64,000 nt of DNA from Ctenosaura bakeri (GCA_948474755.1 CAOLHI010001820.1:124001-188000); one strand, 5' to 3'. Positions 26,035 to 36,904 are shown, counted from the first letter of the stretch. Notes: generated from the sequence alone by a model not told the origin. Numbers and translations are program-made.

Positions 26035-26383
26035 CTGGAATGTGGAAATGGCCAAAGTCCACAGGACGGATCAGAGCAGCGCTTTCTGGTCAAAAAAACA
26101 AAACAAAAAAAACAACAACCAAGGAGCCTTGGGGGCTCTTGCTACACAAACCGAAGCCCTTGGCTGCCGCCCCCTGCTCCTTTCCCGACTGAGTTCTCGG
26201 TCTCGGAGGGACCAATCTCCCCCGTTGGATGGCAGATCCGCCACAGGAAAGTTTCCCCCTTTGCCTGCCGGACCAAAGGCGACAGCCACACCGACAACTC
26301 CCACAGAGCGGCGTGCCCAGAATGAATGGGCGACCGGGCGATCGCCACTGCTGCAGCCCCGCCACTTTGGGAAGCAAGTGGAG

Positions 26384-26900
26384 CCCAGCTGCTTGCTCGC
26401 CCCGGCAAGCAACTCTGTTCGCCAGCATGAATGAGTGTGAGGCGAAGAGGGTGAAGGGATGGGGTCTTACCTCCCAGACGTCCTGCTGCAGCACCATAAA
26501 CCCTGAATGGGAAGCCCTCTGTGTGCGTGTGTGTGTGTGTGTGGTGCGGGCACAAGCATCCAAGCAGCACCCAGCTGCTCACTCGCCCCGGCAAGCAACT
26601 CTGCAAGCCGGCATGAAGGGGAAAGGGAACACCGAAGGGGAAGCCCTCCGTGTGTGTGTGTGTGTGTGTGTGTGTGGTGGCAGGCGCGAGCATCCAGGCA
26701 GCGCCTGGCTGCGCCCGGCTGCATGCCTCCTCTCCCCTCCCACCAGTGCGGGATCTCCTCTCCTCACCTCCGCCTTAACGCTCCGGCTCCAGCTCTCTCC
26801 TCTCGGTGTCCTCACCTCCGCCTTAACATTCAGGCTCCAGCTCTCTCTTCCCGCTCTCTGCACCTCCGGCTCCACCTCCGGCTCCTCCAGTGCTTTCCCA
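26384..26900 (+). repeat. Tandem blocks with (TG)n inside hAT copy 2
   Basis: The block CCCAGCTGC(T)TGCTCGCCCC recurs at 26384 and 26570. GAAGCCCTC(T/C)GTGTG followed by TG runs recurs near 26511 and 26640. A 48-bp unit beginning TCCTCACCTCCGCC starts at 26761 and 26809. The TG runs at about 26519-26545 and 26651-26677 sit at the block borders. Confidence 0.75.
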
Positions 26901-27105
26901 CCAGGCAGGGTAAGACAGGGAAATGCCCAGCATGCCTCCTCTCCCCTCCTCACAGCGCAGGGGTCTCAGAAGTACTGCTCCCATTGGCTGTGAGGCCACC
27001 TTTTTTTAAAAGGGGGGCAGGATTGAGGAGCGGTGACCCCTGTGAAATGGTCGTTCGACCCCCAAAGGGGTCCCGACCCCCAGGTTGAGAACCACTGCAT
27101 TAAAC

Positions 27106-28260
27106 CTTCATCTGCTCCCACAGCCAGTCCCATATTTTTCCGCAAGAAAAAAGATGGAGGAGAACCAAGGCTCATTGTAAACTATAATTTAATTAATCAG
27201 GCAGTATTGCCTAATGCGTACCTGATTCCTTTAACTAAGGATAACCAAATTCAATTGACTAAAAGTAAATTCTTCACCAAATTAGACCTCAGGGAAGCTT
27301 TCCACAGAATACGTATGGACCCTGAAAGCGAGTGGTTGACTACTTTCTCAACCCCCCGGGTAACTACCAACGGACTGTTCTCCGCAGGCATCCAAATGTT
27401 TCTCAATTCTGTGTTACAAGACCTCCTCTACAAAGATGGTGTTGTTTACCTAGATGACATTTTGATCTTCTCAAAAACCCTTGAACAAGACACTGAACTT
27501 GTGCATAATGTGTTACAAAGACTCATAGACAATGAACTTGTTGTTAAACTTTCGAAATGCGAATTTCACGCTCAGACTTTTGACTACTTAGGGTACCAAG
27601 TTTGCAATAATACCCTAAACATAGAGCCCTCCAAAATTGACACTATTTTGAACTGGCCTGCCCCCAGAACTAGAAAACAACTGCAACAATTCCTTGGTTT
27701 TGCCAAATTCTATCGTAACTTCATAGAAGGGTTTGCCACAATTGCTCTCCCTCTCACCAACCTCTTGAAAAAAGCACACAATGACAAAAGTAACCGATGC
27801 AACCGCATCCTCTGGACTGAAAAGTGCCAAATAGCATTTGATGCCCTGAAGAAAAAATTTACATCCGAACCACTGCTCTTATTCACTGATACTAGCAAAG
27901 AATTCATAATTCAAACTGATGCTTCCCACTTCACCATGGGAGCTGTTTTTCTTCAACAAGACAGAGATGGCCACCTTAAACCATGTGCCTTCATCTCCAA
28001 AAAATTCACACCAAAGCGCAACTGGCCGATTTGGGAAAAAGAAGCCATGGCCATCCATTTCGCACTCACCTCATGGCAACACTTCACTGAAGGTGCCAGA
28101 CTTCCTTTTCAGGTCTGGATTGACCATCGCAATCTCCGAAACTCTAAAAACCACCAAAAAACTAACCCCTAAACAAGCACTCTGGGCTGAATTTTTCCAG
28201 TGATTTAGATTCAAAATTGTTTTCAAACCTGGAAAAACTAACACTTTGGCTGATCCTCTC
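27106..28260 (+). pseudogene. Gypsy RT and RNase H remnant
   Basis: RT motifs: SPIFFRKKKDGGEPRLIVNY (about 27127-27186), FFTKLDLREAFHRIRM (about 27270-27317) and the catalytic YLDD at 27447-27458. The usual conserved stretch between the substrate loop and the catalytic box is scrambled near 27345-27395. RNase H shows FIIQTDASHFTMGAVFLQQ (about 27903-27959) and then WEKEAMAIHFAL. The connection domain FLGFAKFYRNFIEGFA is clear. The first part of RT lies before the hAT insertion, ending at 25330. A stop near 28172 and a frameshift follow. Confidence 0.88.
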
Positions 28261-28479
28261 TTGAGACTGCCCTGCCACGAACCACCCTCCTTTTCTCCTA
28301 CCAAGGAAAACCTCTCTTCTCCCCAAACAATTTTGGATTACAAGTCACTACCTGTGCACAACAGCGAACACGAGAATCAGCTTCAACACTGCTTGATTCT
28401 GCCTTCCAACACTCTGAAATCTGCTTTCCAAATGAACACCTGGCTACAAACACACAAAGACTCAATCACCTGAGTTTCG

Positions 28480-29640
28480 TTGGAACTAAATTCTATGTAC
28501 CACTGGCTTGCCGAATCGAAATTTTGAATAGATACCACGATTCCAAACCTGCTGGACAGTTTGGCTTCCTTAAAATTCTACATTCCATCAGGAAACTTTT
28601 TCACTGGCCAGGTTTCACAAAACAAGTCCAAGAATACATAAACAACTGCTTCATTTGCAACACCCGCAAATCCTCTTCATCTAAGCCACATGGACTTCTC
28701 CAGCCGCTTCCTGCTCCCTCCTTACCTTGGGACACTTATTTCATGGGACTTCATTGTTGGTCTGCCCAACTCCCGCGATTCCGTACCATTTGGGTTGTTA
28801 CCAATCATTTCTCCAAGCAGTCTCACTTTATTCCACTAAAGAAAGTGTCAACCGCTGAAAAACTAGCTGACCTCTTCATCAATAACATCTGGAAACTCCA
28901 TGGACTCCTTTCCACAATCATTTCTGACAGAGAACCCATATTCACTTCCAAATTCTGGACTTCACTCCTTAAATCTCTCGGTATCTCTCAAAAACTCAGC
29001 AGCTCCTATCATCCCCAAAACTGATGGACAAACCGAACACACAAATCAAACCTTGGAACAATACTTATGCTGCTTCGTCACTTCCAACCAAAACAATTGG
29101 GTGCTCCTTCTCCCTTTTGCCGAATTTGCTTACAACTCTGCTCTACACTCCTCCACTGGCAAAACTCTATTTGAAGTTGTCTTCAGCATCAACCCAAAAC
29201 CCTTTCCTGCACTCCCCACCACCCGCTGTACAACACAAACAATCTCTCTTGCCTCTTAGATTACAAAAATCTCTTCTACTTGGGCTTCTGTGCATTCCGC
29301 TCGTGAAACTTCGAAAGCTTCTCACAAACACTTTGCAGACCAAAAACCACACCCCAGTCCTACATACCAGCCTGGGGATCTTGTCTACCTCTCCTCCAAG
29401 AACATTGCCACTAATGACCCCTCCAAAAACCTCTCCCCCAGATACCTTGGTCCGTTCCCAGTCAAATGGGTGATTAATTATGTCACCTTTTAACTTTCTT
29501 TGCCTGACACTTACAAACCTGTTCACCCTGTTTTTCATTCCAGCTTACTGAAACCAGCTCCTTTGAATCCTTCTTCGGAGATTAACCCGACTGCTCAAAC
29601 GACTGTTCCTGCATCTCCAGTTTCAGCACTCACTGTTTAA
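28480..29640 (+). pseudogene. Gypsy integrase remnant
   Basis: Zinc-binding HHCC region: RYHDSKPAGQFG, then CFICNTRKSS near 28646-28675. The catalytic core follows (FRTIWVVTNHFSKQSHFIPL and IISDREPIFTSKFW), then SYHPQN/DGQTEH with a frame change near 29020. The C-terminal part has VHPVFHSSLLKPAPL near 29523-29567 and no chromodomain. The expected first core Asp is not obvious in the damaged frame. Not functional. Confidence 0.85.
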
Positions 29641-29780
29641 CTACTACCTTACATATTTGCATTTTAACTGTTGTCTCCCCTGTTCCCCTTTCTCTTCCAT
29701 GTCCCACATTCTTCCCCTTTTCCCCTCTTTAACACTTGCTGTGCTGTGTGTAATTCATTTTTTTTCTGGGACAGGCAGGA

Positions 29781-30089
29781 TGTCGGGTAACCCTCCATAT
29801 TTTAGTTATGGGATATGTAGTGGGAGCTAAGTAGCAGCTTGCTTGTAACAATGTATGAGAACCAGAGACTGTTAGGTAAACAAAGCTAGGAATGTAGTGA
29901 TAAGCGCAGCCAGGCTACACCAGAACTTCAAGGTCTCTTGTGGGCAGGATGATGTACTTGTTGCCTTTTATGTTTTGAATCTTGCTAATTGGCTCCAGTT
30001 TACTCACTGAAGTCCTGTACCATGTATCATGCTCCTAATAAATAGTGTTTATGCACTGTTTTATTTGTGTGCGAATTCAGTTCCTGACA
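29781..30089 (+). repeat. Gypsy 3' LTR
   Basis: 309-bp LTR with the same ends as the 5' LTR and an AATAAA signal near 30036. It is preceded by the purine-rich GGGACAGGCAGGA (29768-29780), a plausible polypurine tract. DIRS copy A sequence resumes at 30090. Confidence 0.93.
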
Positions 30090-30929
30090 GTTCTCCTTGT
30101 CACTGTCTTTTGTCATCTTACCACTCCAGATCTTCTCCTCACTCATCCCACACATCTTCCTATCCACCCAGAGATCTTTCAAACTAGCCAACAACAACTG
30201 ACAAGTCCTCCTCCAACAGAACTTATTTTTGACTTCTGCAGAAATTGCCACCTCTTCCACATATTGAGGAGTTTTGTTGACACCCCTCAATTATCTGCCA
30301 ACTATACCACCTGGCGGACCATTATTTCAGACACATGGGTCCTTACCATCCTTTCATTTGGTTACTCTATTGAGTTTGCTGACATCTCTCCCATCGGAGT
30401 GTACCAGTCTACCTGCCCTCAGTTCGCCTTACTGGATGAGATTGAATGGCTCCTTCCCAGGACTGTGAAGACCAGTTACTTCTCCCAATATTTTACCATC
30501 TTAAAGGGAGTCGGTGGTCTCCATCTCATTGTGGGCCTACATCCTTTCATTCAAATTCAAAATAACCACCTTGGTAGCCGTTCTTCCTTTCCTTCATTGA
30601 GGAGATTGGTTTGCATCCATATTTCCACATCACCATCCACCCTCATCATAGGAAATTTCTATGCTTCGCAGTTAGCAACTCCATGTTTCAATACCATTTC
30701 TGACCTTTCAGCCTAGCAGCCACCCTGAGGGTCTTCATCAAGTGTGTGGCAGTAGTGGTCACCCATCTCAGAACTCAGGGAGTCATTCTTTACCCCCATC
30801 TCAGTGGTTGTATGTTGATGGTGTCCTGCAGAAGCAAACTCTTCTATGACCTTCACCTCACTTCTTTCTTAACCACCTTGGTCTTCAGGTCCACACCAAG
30901 AAGTCAGTCGTCTCTGCTACTTGCTGCAT
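30090..30929 (+). pseudogene. DIRS copy A reverse transcriptase remnant
   Basis: Translates to SDTWVLTILSFGYSIEFADI, then GVYQST and KTSYFSQYFTILKG. This is colinear with TDSWVLSIVRLGYAIEFLDI, GVYYST and KTTGFFSRYFTVPKA in the copy at 58221. Later pieces (FIKCVAVVVTHLRTQGVILYP near 30740-30800) match the stretch before the YLDD box. Stops and frame changes are frequent. Confidence 0.8.
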
Positions 30930-31142
30930 AAGGAGCCCTAGTGGCACAGTAAGGAGCCCTGGTGGAGTAGTGGTTAAGTGCCAGTACTTCAGCCACAACA
31001 TTGTGATTTTGATCCTGCAGGGCTCCAGGTTGACTCAGCCTTTCATCCTTCCATATGTTGGCAAAATGAGGGGCAATTAGCTAATCACATTGTAAACCAT
31101 TTAGGGAGTGTTTTGCATTGATAAGTGGTATAGAAATGTAAC
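30930..31142 (+). mobile_element. tRNA-derived SINE inside DIRS copy A
   Basis: Starts AAGGAGCCCT and repeats that head 22 bp later (30952). An A-box-like region TAGTGGTTAAGTGCC and a B-box-like TTTTGATCCTGC follow. The body (GACTCAGCCTTTCATCCTTCC, GGGGCAATTAGCTAATCAC) and the tail GGTATAGAAATGTAA match my memory of a squamate tRNA-derived SINE. It separates the RT and recombinase remnants of the DIRS copy. Confidence 0.75.
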
Positions 31143-31929
31143 TGCTCAGAAGCTACCTCTACAAATGGAAGAAATGTTGCGCTTTCAGTTGCATGCTCAG
31201 AACGAATGGATCCTATACAGGTCTCCACTGATCTCCACTCTTTGAAGGAAAGCCATCTTTCCTTCTCCTCTTTGAAGCTTTACATAACCACAATTGTCTC
31301 CTACCAATCCAGTGAGGACTCTACTTGGATGTTCTTCACAGATCTGCTAGTGAAGAAGCTCTTAAAGGGTCTGGCTCATCTCCGTCCCCCGGCCCTCGCT
31401 GACAGATCCTTCCCTTACATGATCCTTGTCTCTCATTCTCTCCCAGTTCTTATGGCACCCCTTCAAACCCCTGGCAACAGTTCATGAACGTCTTCTGACC
31501 CTGAAAACTTTTCCTTGTTGCCATTACCATGGCCCACTGCCCTAGTGAGCTTACAGCTCTGTGTTGCAACAAGTCATTCCTGGTTTTCTAGGTTTTCCAC
31601 CCGGACATCTCCTTCCTTCCCAATGTAGTCTCTGAGTTTCATCTCTCAGAGGAGATCATCCTGTTTACTTTCTGTCCAGACCCATCTGCACCACTTGAGT
31701 GCTCCCTCCACTCTTTGGATGTCTGCCAAGCCCTTGCAGTCTACATACCCAGGACTCTGACCTTTCACTGCTTGAACAGCTTCTTTCTGTGTTATGGTAG
31801 ATGCCACAAAGAAGACAAGGTCTGCTCCCAGAGGATCTCCAAATGGGTGGTGGAGACTATTCGTGTTGCTTACAAGGTTACACACCAGCCGTTGCCTACC
31901 TCCATCAGAGAGACAACCTGTGCTAAATG
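31143..31929 (+). pseudogene. DIRS copy A tyrosine recombinase remnant
   Basis: Translated pieces SSLKLYITTIVSYQSS, FHPDISFLPNVVSEFHL, LECSLHSLDVCQAL and ISKWVVETIRVAYKV are colinear with the recombinase of the copy at 58221. The first catalytic Arg region is changed (HCPSELTAL in place of RRAGEITAL). The sequence stops before the HxxR and Tyr motifs, so the active site is missing. Confidence 0.8.
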
Positions 31930-32129
31930 ATTTTAACTTTTATTGCCATCAGCCAACATCAAATCATGTTCAGAACAGATTCTTCAGATGGCAAACAGGA
32001 GAACAGCAAGGCTAACAGACATATTTAAGTGGATGTGATGGAAGAAATACCATAAGGTGAACTTGTGCTTGTTGTGGTAAGCCTCCCCAGCCCTAGTGAG
32101 TCTTGAGAGAGTTTCCTGGGTAAGGGCTG
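31930..32129. other. Junction between DIRS copy A and CR1
   Basis: 200 bp not assigned with confidence. The part after about 32060 may be the 5' untranslated region of the following CR1. No exon or ORF is supported. Confidence 0.4.
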
Positions 32130-32410
32130 TGTGATCTGTCGGGGGCTTGCTTGTTTGCTTGTTTGAACAGTTGCTTGTGTGGTTGCTTTGTAGCTGAAGG
32201 TTTGCTGGGTTGCTTGTGAGTCTCTTTCCTTACTTGGTGTTTGCTTGGTGGCTTATGAGTCTGTTTCCTTGCTTGCTTGTTTCCTGGGTTGCTGTTGAGC
32301 TTGTTAACTTGCTTGCCTGTCAGTTTGTCTCCTTGCTGCTTTGGTAGTCTGCTTGCTTGCTTTTTTGATAGGGAATTTCACTTCTTGCAGGTTTGGTAGT
32401 CTGGTTTCTG
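32130..32410 (+). repeat. CTTG-rich imperfect repeat, probable CR1 5' UTR
   Basis: Imperfect reiterations of GCTTGCTTG and of a block like GAGTCTGTTTCCTTGCTTGC, with units roughly 50-60 bp. It lies directly upstream of the CR1 ORF1 remnant. The low sequence complexity makes the exact period unclear. Confidence 0.6.
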
Positions 32411-32751
32411 GCTTACTGGTTTGCTTGCAGCTGTGACCCATTTGTTTTCTTGCCGGAGGATGGGTGTTGGGTACAGGGCAAGTTGCTGGCCCTGTTGGTG
32501 GCCCTGTCTGAAGAAAAAGTTACAGGCTCAAGGCCTGCGTTTCCAGTCTTTAGATTATTAGGGGTAATGAGGATTTCCTGGATAGAACAGAGAGGATCTT
32601 CTTGAATACAGTACACATGGGGAACATCACTGAGGAGGAAGCCAGTTTCCAAACACAGGAAGCAGACCCTTGGAGGAATGTTACATGTAGACTCCTTGCT
32701 GAGAGGAACAGAAGCAACAATCTGCAGCCCTGACAGGATGAATTGTGAGGT

Positions 32752-33201
32752 GTGTTCTCTCCTTGGGCCCAGATTCGTGATGTGACTGAGAGGCTGACAA
32801 GACTGGTCAAGCCTGCTGACCATTATCCCTTACTTTTCATTAATGTGGGAGCCAGTGACATTGTAAGGCACAGCTTTCAGGATATCACAAAGGATTATGA
32901 GGTTACAGTAAGGAAGCTGAAGGATCTTGGTGCATAGGTTATAATTTCATTTCTCCACCCTGTTGAAGGACATGGCCCACGAAGGGATAGAAGAGTAATG
33001 GAGGTGAACAATGGGCCCTGCAAATGGTGCCGCTGGGAACGATTTGAGTTCTTGGACCATGGTCTGCATTTTCTGAAAGATGGTTTTCTGGCAATGGATG
33101 GGGTGCACCTCACAGCTATTGGCAGGAGTTTTTTTGCGAAGATTCACAAATCTCATGAAGAGGGCTTTAAACTGAGATCTGGGAGGGGAGGGAGAGAGTA
33201 G
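32752..33201 (+). pseudogene. CR1 ORF1 esterase (SGNH-type) remnant
   Basis: Encodes LLFINVGASDIVRHSF near 32836-32880 and DGVHLTAIGRSFF near 33097-33135. These correspond to the Asn/Gly block and the DxxH block of the SGNH hydrolase domain found in CR1 ORF1 proteins. A stop at about 32937 splits the two halves. Upstream (about 32566-32610) NEDFLDRTERIFL resembles the coiled segment that usually precedes the esterase. The role in retrotransposition is thought to be nucleic acid or membrane related and is unproven here. Confidence 0.8.
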
Positions 33202-36099
33202 TATGCAGGGCAGGAGTTCAGCAAATGCTGGGGAGAATGGCCCAAATGTTAATAGAGCAGACCAAGTAGTACTAGAGACCAATGGTGGTAGGAAAAGCAA
33301 CTCTAGTCAATATCTCTAAATCAACACACAGAGCATGGGAAATAAGTAAGCCAAAGTGGAAATCTCAATACAACGGAATAAATGTGATATAATTGGTATC
33401 ACTGTAACCTGGTGGGATGAGTCTCATGATTGGAATGTCATAATTGCAGGGTGGGTGTCACCTATTTTGGAGAAATAGACTGAACAAGAAAGGAGGAGGA
33501 GTAGCTTTATATGTCAAGGATGTTTACACCTGTGAAGAGATCTATGACTTAAATCCAGGAAACCAGGTTGAGGGCATCTGGGTAAGAATTAAGGGAGCAA
33601 AAAACAATAGGGATACCATTGTGGGGATCTACTAAATGCCTCTAAGCCAGACTGAGGATTTGATTGATGTTTTCCAGGGGCAGATGCCCACACATTCAAA
33701 AAGGAGAGATGTGGTAGTAATGGGAGATTTCAACTATCCCAGTGTATGTTGGAAGTCAAACTCTGCCAACAGCATAAGGTCCAATAAGTTCCTCACTAGC
33801 CTTGCAAACAATTTCATTGTCTAGAAGGTTAAAGAGGCAACAAGGGGATCAACTATTTTAAATCTAATCCTAACCAACAGGGATGGCCTTGTTAATGTGG
33901 TGGAAGTGACCATGCTCTCTTGAAATTTGTTATTCAGTGGGAAGGGGAAGCCAAGTGCCAAGATACACATTCTAGACTTTAAGAAAGCCAATTTCTGTAA
34001 ACTTAGGGAATTTTTGGCTGAAAATTCTGTGGTGGAGAGTACTGGAAGGGAAGGGAGTTCTTAAAAATGAGATACAGCACATTTCAAAACTGTTCCATTA
34101 AGGAGGAAAAATGGGAGATGTCTAAAGATATGAGAATGGTTAACTAAGGGATTCTCAGCTGAGCTACATGTTAAAAGAAACATGTGCAAGAAATGTAAAA
34201 ATGAGGAAATTACCAAAGAGGAATTTAAACATGTAGCCAGGATATGTAGAGGGAAGGTAAGAAAACTTAAAGCCTAGAATGAATTCAGGCTTGCCAGGGA
34301 TATCAAAAACAATAAAAAAAGGTCTGTTTTAAATATTTCCGCAGCAACAGGAAAAACAAAGGAATGAGAGGGTTGTTGCATGGTGAAGATGACAGAGTAC
34401 TAATGTGGGGCAGAGAGAAAGCAGGTCTCCTCAACACCTTCTTTCCCTCAGTCTTCTCGAAAAAGAGGGGGGAAAGTACTCAACCTGGGTAAAGGATCCA
34501 AGTAGCAGAAGCTCAGCATAGTATAGGTAGAGAAGTAGTACAGGAATATCTGTCTACTCTAAATGAATTCCAAGTCTCCAGGGCCAGATGAGCTACATCC
34601 AAGGATATTAAAAGAACTGGGAGATGTAATTTCAGAACAACTGGCATTAATCTTTGAGAATTTTTGGAGTACAGTAGAAGTCCCAGTAGACTAGAGTAGG
34701 GCAAAGGCTGTCCTCATCTTTAAAAAGTGAAAAAAAGAAGACCCAAATAATTATCGCCCAGTCAGCCTGATATCAATACCTAGAAAGATCCTAGAGCATT
34801 AAACAGTCAGTTTGTAATTACTTAGAAAGCAATGCTGTGATTACTAAAAGTCAACATGAGTTTCTCAAAAACAAGTCATGTCAGATTAATGTTATCTCTT
34901 TTTATGATAGAGTTGCAAGCTTCTAGATGAAGGAATTGCTATGGATGTAGCATTTCTTGACTTCGGTAATGCCTTTGACAAAATTCCCCATGACATTCTT
35001 GCAAAAAAAGCTAGTGAAATGCGGGCTGAGCAGGGCTACTGTTAGGTGGATTTGTAATTGGTTGACTGACCAAACCCAAAGGGTGCTCATCAGTGGCTGC
35101 TTTTCATCCTGGAGAGAAGTGATTAGTGGCATGCCACAGGGTTTTGTCCTGGACCCAGTGCTGTTCAACATCTTTATCAGTGACTTGGATGAAGGGAATA
35201 AAGAACATGCTGATCAAATCTGCAGATCACACCAAATTGCGGGTGGGGTTACTGATATGCTAGAGGACAGGATCTAAATTAAAAATGACCTTGACAGATT
35301 GGAGAGCTGGGCCAAGGCTAACAAAATGAATTTCAGCAGAGAGAAATGTGAGGTCCTACCCCTAGGAAGAAAAAATGAAATGCACAAATATAGGATGGGA
35401 TTCACCTGGCTGGACAACAGGACATGTGAAAGGGATCTAGGAGTCTTGGTAGATAACAAGCTGAACATGAATCAGCAGTGTGATGATCCAGTGAAGAAAG
35501 CCAATGCAATTCTTCGTTGCAGCAATAGGAGTATGGTTTCCAGATTGAGGAAAATAGTAGTAACAATCTATTCTGGTTTGGTCAGACCTCATCTAGAATA
35601 CTGTGTTCAGTTCTGTGCACTTCATTTCAAGAAGGATATTGACAAGCCAGAATGTGTCCAGAGGAGGATGACCAAAATGGTGGAGATCTGGAAGCCAAGC
35701 CCTATGATGAGTGTCACAGGGAGCTGGGTGTGTTTATCTGCAGAAGAGAAGGTTAAAAGGTGCCATGTTAGCCATGTTCAAGTATTTGAAAGGATGTTAT
35801 AGTGAACAGGGAACAGGCCTGTTTTCCACTGCTCCATAAACTAGGACAAAGACCAGTGGGTTCCAACTACAGGAGAAAATATTCCACCTGAACCTCAGGA
35901 AGAACTTCCTGACAGTCAGAGCTGTCTGAGAGTGCAATATGTTGCCTTGGAATGTGGTGGAGTCTCCTGCTTTGGAGGTTTTTAAACAGAGGCTAGATGG
36001 CTATCTGTTGGGAATGCTTTGATGTGTGTTCCTGCATTGGAGTCGATGGCCCCTGTGGTCTCTTCCAACTCTATAATTCTGTAAAAGTCCACCCCATGT

Positions 36100-36904
36100 G
36101 AAATCCAAAATCCTAATTCCACTCATGTGTCTTTTGCTTCCCACTTTAGTTCAACAGGCCTTATTAAAACCATTGTTTTTGTTGCCATTACTTCCTGGAA
36201 AATAACAGAGTAGAGTTGTAGAGTTGGGAAAAGGGAAACCGAACTCTGTTCTGTCAACTGTTTGTTAAGTTGATTGTCTTTGTAGAGTTGTAAGCAAAGC
36301 ACAAGGAGAAATCTCATGGTAAAGTAAACATGATCAGATAAAGATTCTGTTGGCCAACAGGCTTAACAATTCACGTGAACAGAGGTAAGAAATGCGTGAC
36401 TGCATTATCAACAGTTACTGTGGAGAAAAGTACATTCTTGGGTTTGGTAGAGGGGGTATCTACACTGTGGGTTTCACCCCAGCGTTACTTAGAACAGGCA
36501 GGGAAAGATAGCTGGTGATAGCTCTCTGTGTGTAGCTGTAGTGCCCTGTCAGTTCTTTTGTTGACTGTTCCCAAAGCAGTTCTTCCTCTCTCCTCGTCTT
36601 TTTTGTTGTCTCCTTTGGCTTCTTTATAGACTCTTACCTAAATCTTTCTCTTACCTGAATTTTCAGTCTCACTCTGATTTTTCCATCCTGATTTTCAGTC
36701 TGTCACTCCCTAAAAGGGAGAAAAAAAACCCACCACCACATCACACTTTTGTTCAACCTTTCTTTCCTTTTCCTGTCACATGGCTCTGATAGGTAAAAAG
36801 GAGATTCCTTCAAGAATGAAGTGTCAGCCAAGAAGCACAAAAAGAAGAGAAAAACAAATCTGCTTCCCCTCATGCTTCATTAGAACAGTTTGAGTGCACT
36901 AAGA
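36100..36904 (+). mobile_element. DIRS scraps
   Basis: 36150-36195 translates to LLKTIVFVAITSWKITE, close to the segment LLTMKTAFLVAVTSARRAGE of the DIRS recombinase. 36455-36530 (TATCTACACTGTGGGTTTCA, CAGGCAGGGAAAGATAGC) matches the putative DIRS terminal repeat of copy D at about 5930-5990. 36780-36880 is Lys-rich when translated, like DIRS gag. These look like pieces of one broken old copy. Confidence 0.45.

Larger units (their letters stand above)
25331..27097. mobile_element. Non-autonomous hAT element, SPIN/OC1-like (copy 2)
   Basis: 1767-bp element inserted in the Gypsy RT region, flanked by a perfect 8-bp duplication CATTAAAC (25323-25330 and 27098-27105). Its left end CAGTGGTTCTCAACC and its right end (GGTTGAGAACCACTG) match copy 1. 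The conserved right block (GACCCCCAAAGGGGTCCCG region) is also shared. The interior differs entirely from copy 1: GC-rich, with a palindrome (25919-26034), TG runs and tandem blocks (26384-26900). The 254-aa and other open frames here are low-complexity artefacts. No transposase is present. Confidence 0.9.
23041..30089 (+). mobile_element. Ty3/Gypsy LTR retrotransposon, degenerate
   Basis: LTR element with 309-bp LTRs (23041-23349 and 29781-30089) beginning TGTCGGG and ending CTGACA. Order inside: gag, CCHC knuckle, aspartic protease, RT, RNase H, integrase, which is the Ty3/Gypsy order. No env-like frame and no chromodomain are seen. It is inserted in DIRS copy A and is itself interrupted by a hAT element at 25331-27097. 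No matching short target duplication is visible (ATGCC before, GTTCT after). Many stops and frameshifts are present. Confidence 0.93.
20364..31929 (+). mobile_element. Old DIRS element (copy A), split by a Gypsy element and a SINE
   Basis: Starts with TTCTTCTTCATGATCTCTGT, matching the first bases of the preserved copy at 58221. The gag-like part runs to 23040, where the Gypsy insertion begins. RT sequence resumes at 30090 and tyrosine recombinase sequence lies after the SINE at 30930-31142. The RT C-terminal half, RNase H and element 3' end are missing, and the copy stops inside the recombinase near 31929. Stops and frameshifts are frequent. Its divergence and its role as host for other insertions suggest it is older than the copy at 58221. 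Confidence 0.8.
32130..36084 (+). mobile_element. Long CR1 LINE with ORF1 and ORF2 remnants
   Basis: Near full-length CR1. A CTTG-rich repeat (32130-32410) is followed by ORF1 with an esterase domain (32752-33201), then ORF2 with endonuclease (about 33320-34250), RT (about 34555-35530) and C-terminal part. The 3' end near 36084 is CTATAATTCTGTAA. ORF2 clues: YRPVSLISIPRKI-like and VGCIDDRIKL-like positions are scrambled, but FDKIPHDIL, CNWLTDQTQRVL, ERDLGVLVDNKLNM and [12 protein letters not shown] are clear. Many stops and frameshifts make it inactive. Confidence 0.87.

Noticed and set aside
26090..27088. Long overlapping open frames (up to 254 aa) on both strands
   Set aside because: They lie inside hAT copy 2, consist of GC-rich and TG-repeat sequence, change frame with the repeats and resemble no protein.
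23041..30089. Endogenous retrovirus with env
   Set aside because: The domain order fits Ty3/Gypsy and the space between integrase and the 3' LTR holds no env-like frame.
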